Assembly: GCF_932526225.1 (NCBI RefSeq) | Contig: NC_064043.1 | Coordinates: forward strand, 10,957,821 to 11,017,820 | Direction of reading: 5' to 3' | Length of the DNA stretch: 60,000 bases | Source: Nematostella vectensis | Lineage: Eukaryota; Cnidaria; Anthozoa; Actiniaria; Edwardsiidae | In this document: positions 56,501-60,000 of the stretch, one piece after another | Layout: every line of letters starts with the position of its first letter | How positions within the stretch are numbered: the stretch's first letter is position 1 | Notes under the pieces: generated by a model | What the model saw: the letters and a program-made list of their open reading frames with translations, nothing else | Databases searched by the model: none | Told to the model about the DNA's origin: nothing | Program-made: the position numbers and the translations under genes

Positions 56501-59500
56501 ATTCATCCAGTCCATGTAATCCATTCAGTATAGGCAATCTATTCAGTCCAGATAATCCATTTAGTCCATGTAACCCATCCAGTCCAGGTAAACCACCCAG
56601 TCCAGGTAATCCATTCAGTATAGGCAATTTATTCAGTCCAGATAATCCATTCAGTCCAGGTAATCCATTCTGTCCAGGTAATCTATTCAGTAAAGGGAAT
56701 CTATTCTGTCCAGATAATCCATTCAGCCCAGGTAATTCATTCAGTCCAGTAAACCATTCAGTCCAGGTAATCCATTCTGTCCAGGTAATCCATTCTTTCC
56801 AGGTAAACCATCCAGTCCAGATAATCCATTCAGTACAGGTAATCTATTCAGTCCAGATAATTCATCCAGTCCATGTAATCCATTCAGTATAGGCAATCTA
56901 TTCAGTCCAGATAATCCATTTAGTCCATGTAACCCATCCAGTCCAGGTAAACCACCCAGTCCAGGTAATCCATTCAGTATAGGCAATTTATTCAGTCCAG
57001 ATAATCCATTCAGTCCAGGTAATCCATTCTGTCCAGGTAATCTATTCAGTAAAGGGAATCTATTCTGTCCAGATAATCCATTCAGTCCAGGTAATTCATT
57101 CAGTCTAGGTAAACCATTCAGTCCAGGTAATCTATTCTGTCCAGATAATCCATCCAGTCCAGATAATCCAGATAATTCAGCCCAGATAATCCATTCAGTC
57201 CAGGTAATCCATTCAATCCAGGTAATCTATTCAATCTAGGTAATCTATTTAGTCCTGGTAATCTATTCAGTCCAGATAATCGATTTAGTCCAGGTAATCC
57301 ATTCAGCAGACGTTTCATGCATCATGTTTCGCATTGTGCCTTCGGTAAATGGAAGTTTATGAACCATTTGAATAAGAACAATCTTAGTAGCAAACAAGAT
57401 AACTATTGCATAATTGCACTTACTCTAATAAAGGTTCACTATCGGAAAGCATTGCTTCATGATATACGATTCATACTTCAGCGTTTGATTGTTCAGAATT
57501 TATTGAGATAGGTGTATCGCATCGAGGTTTATTTGGACGCACGTTACTTCATGATAACGGTGTTTTCTCGCATTGCAAATTTAGCACTAATATGCATATA
57601 AATGAATGTAGCCAAAATGTTCAAGCTTGCAGTGACAGCCCCTCCCGCCATAGCGTACCACACCATCACAGCCCGTATTTACACATAACTCACAAAGACA
57701 AACTTACAATTATACACCAAATTAGGTTACACTAAGAGAATTCAAATGTTGTCACTCGCAGTGCGTCTTGGTGAATTGGCTAGCCACTCATTCACTTTGA
57801 AACACGTCTCAAATGCGAACTCCTTTCTCACTAGACCTTCTCCATCTTTCCACCCACCCCCTAGCATCCCTCGGCTCCCAGTTTTATTTCTCCCCTTCGC
57901 ATTTGACTAGTACCTGGTCTTACCTCCTGATGATAAACCTTGTGCTAGAATACACGTAAGGTTGCTTTACATTTCGAAGAGCTCTAAGAAATATCCCACC
58001 TTTCCATTTTGTAACTCTATATACTCGTTTTTGTCATCCCCAGTCTTGCCATTCCACGCCATCATTTATGTTCAACATTTTCCTCCCTTCCAGATCATCT
58101 ATCCACGTAACACCCACCCCCCCCCCCCCCCCCCACCACCACCCACCCACCCCAGGTGCTTTGGTACGAATACCCGCCTTCAACCGAAAACTTTGGAAAG
58201 CTGTAGCATTCTTGTTTATGTACTTGTAAAGATTCACTTGTTTTTAAAGACCGGGATTGAGTCATTTATCGGTGAATCACTGCGGTTTACGGCACATCTT
58301 CGAATGCAACCTTATTTAAAATAGATTTATACTTACAGTACCGTATTTCACATGGTCACACCTAGGCTCCGACGACCCAGTACGACTACTCAGAATAAAA
58401 CTTGCTATCCTAGAAGTAACGCAGATCGCTTGTTTAGATTCTCGGTGGAAGGCATTTCTACGTGACGGCGTACAAAGCCCTGAAGCACAGAAGCACAAAC
58501 ATGGACGTACTAATCATGTTAGCTACTACTATAGCCTACGTTTACTCGGTAAGTGTTATCAGGGCGTCCGTCTACCCATTAGTAATATCGCTAATAAACT
58601 TTAACCATCTCTCCTCCATCCTATAAAAACTTAAACAGCAATTAGCCTTCGTCAACAGGCAAATACATGTTTTCATCGTTCTTTGCAAACTCTGCTAAGA
58701 AGTTTAATTTCGTGACCAGAGAAAAGAAGCGGGATTTGTTAATTAAAATGTTTGAAAATTTCGTGACAAGCCGGGATTAGGGTGTAAGTTTTGCATCTCA
58801 CTAGACTGCTATTTTATAGGTTTTCTTCTTCTTTCGCAAAGTCATTTTGACCTGTGTTGACGATAAAGTTGAGAAATCCGTGGCACTCTAAAGCGTGTTT
58901 TATCTCTACCTGCCGAAAGACGAACATATATCGTTATTTAAGAAATAGTTCTCATTTTGGTGTGCGTCTGTCCTCAGATTCTCAAATGACGTCACAGAGT
59001 GTCATGAACAAAAAAAGTACGCAACGAGACGCAGTCGAGTGACTGTTCATGACACGTTGTGGCATTATCTGTGCATCTATTAGAGGAAGTTACAATCTAG
59101 TCACAAGCTTTGGGGAGCGTGCATGCTGACGCCAAGGGTGCGTGTGTCCTTCGGCTCTCGGTAGATATTTCGCCACTATCCACCTCAATGGAAGTGGTAT
59201 AATTGTTAAATAACACACGATCCTTCGACCAATCAGAGCGCGCGATTTACTAGTGTCGTATAAATTGTTATAACATCTAACACATTTTTTTTATAAATAT
59301 ATCTTAGATTCTTTCATTCAACACATGAAGCTCGGTAAAATTTTTTATCTCGAAATGACTTTTATATAATAACAAAGAAAACCAACTCTACGTGTTTTAA
59401 CTACTCAAACCAAATAAATAAAGTATTCTTTGCGTGCCTTCATTGAGTTTTTTTCATTGTGGTGTTTTTGTTTGGGAGAATTCGAGAGCAGATCAAATTT

Positions 59501-60000
59501 CAAGCAATATTTACTTCATCGTTTGGTGGTTCATCTATTTGGACTTATTTTGCAATTTCCTATTTACCTGCGACACGTTTTTCACCCGAAGAATAATATT
59601 TTTTTAGATTTTAAAAGGTAAAGTTTGTGGGAATTCACAGGGTTGTTGACTGATGATGCACAAATTCCCCTTACACGATTTTAGGGTGCGTCGTGGCAGG
59701 ACCTTCATGTTATTTTATGATTACCGTTTTATACCTTGTCTCCCCAGATCGTCGTGTGTGTGGTCGCAATGTCAGAGCAAAGCTCTCACAGCCCCATGAC
59801 ATTTTTTGACACGCCTCCCATGTTACTCGTGTTCATATCGCTGGGTCGATGGATGGAGCACGTGGCGAAAGGCAAGACCTCAGAGGCGCTCGCCAAGTTA
59901 CTGTCTCTACAACCCGCTACCGCCATGCTTGTCAAGCTTAAGCCGGGTTCACACCAGATCACGGAGGAAACAGTCATAAGTGTGGATCTTGTTCAGAGGG
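41600..60000 (+). CDS. ATP7: ATP7-type copper-transporting P1B ATPase, N-terminal part, continues beyond the window (exons 41600..41641, 46212..47304, 48057..48257, 54125..54288, 54959..55197, 55667..55832, 58438..58548, 59748..60000+)
   Basis: Pumps Cu(I) across secretory-pathway or plasma membranes using ATP. Eight exons in phase encode about 756 residues here. Six heavy-metal-associated domains carry GMTCxxC: GMTCNSC (65), GMTCQSC (160), GMTCNSC (236), GMTCMSC (316), GMTCASC (427) and GMTCSSC (503). The first four are in one large exon, the fifth is split over exons 3 and 4, and the sixth is in exon 5, matching the six of vertebrate ATP7A/B. The transmembrane region follows: [59 protein letters not shown] and TTIAYVYS, then [20 protein letters not shown] leading to the actuator domain. 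CPC and DKTG lie beyond the window. The first exon ([14 protein letters not shown]) is the least certain part; MEPK at 42166..42177 has an equally compatible donor. Confidence 0.92.
41801..41810. promoter_or_regulatory. CLEAR-like E-box GTCACGTGAT
   Basis: Matches nine of ten bases of the TFEB/MITF CLEAR consensus GTCACGTGAC. It lies 160 bases inside ATP7 intron 1 and about 890 bases upstream of the p62 start codon. In vertebrates p62 is a TFEB target; action here is inference from one short motif. Confidence 0.35.
45857..46010 (+). mobile_element. Retroelement 3' end (AACTAA-tailed), copy 2
   Basis: Nearly identical to 30239-30382, from TTGGGAAAGAATTTCAATTT to CCAATAAACTATAAACTAAC, including the AATAAACTA-type tail. 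It lies about 200 bases before the acceptor of ATP7 exon 2. Confidence 0.75.
48989..49480. repeat. Repeated and inverted TACACCTATTTCAATTAAGG motif, MITE-like
   Basis: TACACCTATTTCAAGTAAGG (48989) and TACACCCATTTCAATTAAGG (49241) are direct copies, and CTTAATTGAAATAGGTGTAA (49461-49480) is the inverted copy. The inverted pair 49241-49270 / 49451-49480 bounds about 240 bp. A phrase just before it (AAAGCTGTAGAATTCTTGTT, 49097) has a relative at about 58197 in ATP7 intron 7. Confidence 0.6.
50445..50474 (+). other. Possible alternative first exon inside ATP7 ([10 protein letters not shown])
   Basis: ATG TCT TCA opens ten codons ending at a strong donor AAA-GTAAGT. Its phase does not fit exon 4 but fits exon 5 (54959), giving [19 protein letters not shown], an ATPase with one metal-binding domain. 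There is no direct evidence of transcription. Confidence 0.25.
52490..54124. repeat. 65-bp tandem array derived from the exon 4 acceptor of ATP7 (~24 units)
   Basis: The unit is TGATAGTGTAACTAACAGAA, GTGTCCTTGTATGTGTCAAG, TCTAGTGTTACATGCGTCAC, GCTAT. The genuine junction at 54085-54145 (GATAGTCTAACTAACGAAAG, TCTTCTCTTAG, then exon GCGTCAAGTCTGTGTT) aligns along the unit from the TAACTAAC branch-point-like sequence through the acceptor into the exon. The last repeat is thus the real splice site. Several truncated units of about 26 bp (AGAAGTGTCCTTGTATGTGTC) occur. Most units have TAT where the acceptor has TAG; about eight keep TAGG or TAGC. Confidence 0.9.
54667..54915. mobile_element. ~240-bp MITE with TTAA borders
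   Basis: GCCGCATTATCACCAGTTTA then CTTCC (54671-54695) is inverted as GGAAGTAAACTGGTGACAAT then GCGGC (54886-54910). TTAA flanks both ends (54667-54670 and 54912-54915). TTAA duplication suits piggyBac-type mobilisation. The right end is about 44 bases before the acceptor of ATP7 exon 5. Confidence 0.8.
55450..55666. repeat. Array derived from the exon 6 acceptor of ATP7 (three imperfect copies)
   Basis: Exon 6 starts GTGGCGTCGTTCG and continues to TCCCTGATCTTTGGTCTCCC. Upstream copies contain GGTGGCG (55452) with CCCTGATCTCTGG (55469), CCACCAGTTAGCGTCG (55505) with CCCTGATCTTTGGTC (55546), and GTTTGCGTCGTTCG (55589) with CCCTGATCTTTGGTC (55613). The genuine copy has CCCTGATCTTTGGTC at 55690. 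Spacings are 77, 67 and 77 bases. Only the second copy keeps CAG at the acceptor position. Confidence 0.85.
55833..57305. repeat. 18-bp minisatellite derived from the exon 6 donor of ATP7
   Basis: Exon 6 ends CCAGTCCAG and the intron begins GTAATCCATTC. The array unit CAGTCCAGGTAATCCATT is this junction repeated at an 18-base period, roughly 80 times, with variants GTATAGGCAATC, CATGTAATCC and AGATAATCC. The first repeat is the genuine donor. Because 18 is a multiple of three, frames stay open on both strands and produce spurious repetitive ORFs. Confidence 0.92.
56341..57058. repeat. 359-bp higher-order duplication within the 18-bp array
   Basis: 56341-56699 and 56700-57058 are almost identical, down to the one-off GTAAACC and TCTTTCCAG variants. 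This shows a recent block duplication on top of unit expansion. Confidence 0.85.
57310..58437. other. ATP7 intron 6, 3' part
   Basis: No gene was recognised. There is a poly(C) tract with CCACC repeats at about 58116-58150 and a diverged relative of an intron 3 repeat at about 58197-58240. The acceptor TTGTTTAG is at about 58430-58437. Confidence 0.5.
58549..59747. other. ATP7 intron 7
   Basis: No exon was recognised. CCAATCAGAGCGCGCG at about 59230-59245 is a phrase of the kind found in dispersed repeats. The intron ends with the acceptor CTTGTCTCCCCAG. Confidence 0.5.

Noticed and set aside
52490-57305. CRISPR-like arrays
   Set aside because: Both arrays are tandem repeats without unique spacers and lie in introns of an animal gene.
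55817-57318. Collagen-like or NPFSPG-repeat proteins in several frames
   Set aside because: All come from the 18-bp intronic repeat, whose period is a multiple of three; no independent start context or splicing supports them.

Overview
The window is animal nuclear DNA, most likely from an anthozoan cnidarian such as a sea anemone. The evidence is compact multi-exon genes with GT-AG introns of a few hundred bases, a PAN-EGF-fibrinogen gene with a nearby relic duplicate, a Penelope-like retroelement remnant, a tRNA-derived SINE, and many short non-autonomous DNA transposons. The species assignment is inference. Gene models below were built by hand: splice sites were read from the sequence and every exon-exon phase was checked.

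Layout. 1-2456 (+): 3' part of a cholinesterase/carboxylesterase gene with an intact Ser-Glu-His triad and a C-terminal KDEF. 2.5-8.0 kb: intergenic, with a MITE that has a 5-bp target duplication, a 17-bp hairpin, a 36-bp tandem repeat and an old triplicated block. 8.3-12.2 kb (-): gene coding PAN/apple, EGF and fibrinogen-related (FReD) domains. 12.8-15.4 kb: tandem duplication with one copy interrupted. 16-17.3 kb: decayed Penelope-like element (RT plus GIY-YIG). 17.8-18.75 kb (-): frameshifted FReD pseudogene duplicated from the first gene. 19-24 kb: repeats. 24.26-25.01 kb (-): folate-receptor-like GPI-type protein. 25.2-26.8 kb: MITEs and satellites. 26.8-31.3 kb (-): unrecognised four-exon gene whose introns hold a SINE, a RecQ helicase fragment and a 1.07-kb inverted-repeat element. 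33.3-37.6 kb (+): TTC29-like tetratricopeptide protein. 38.05-40.91 kb (-): p62/sequestosome-1-like autophagy receptor (PB1, ZZ, UBA), tail-to-tail with TTC29. 41.6-60.0 kb (+, continuing out of the window): ATP7-type copper-transporting P-type ATPase with six N-terminal metal-binding domains, divergent from p62.

The most interesting signal is inside the ATP7 gene. Three separate tandem arrays sit directly against splice sites and are built from copies of those junctions. A 65-bp array of about 24 units repeats the branch-point-like sequence, acceptor and first bases of exon 4. A short array repeats the acceptor and start of exon 6. An 18-bp array of about 1.5 kb repeats the donor of exon 6. 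The gene therefore carries dozens of decoy splice sites, some of which would give in-frame products. This looks like repeated growth of minisatellites from exon-intron junctions.

Links between genes are positional, not operonic. p62 and ATP7 share a divergent intergenic region, with a CLEAR-like E-box just inside ATP7 intron 1. TTC29 and p62 converge with poly(A) signals about 50 bp apart. The FReD gene, its pseudogene and the folate-receptor-like gene share stretches of 3' flanking sequence.
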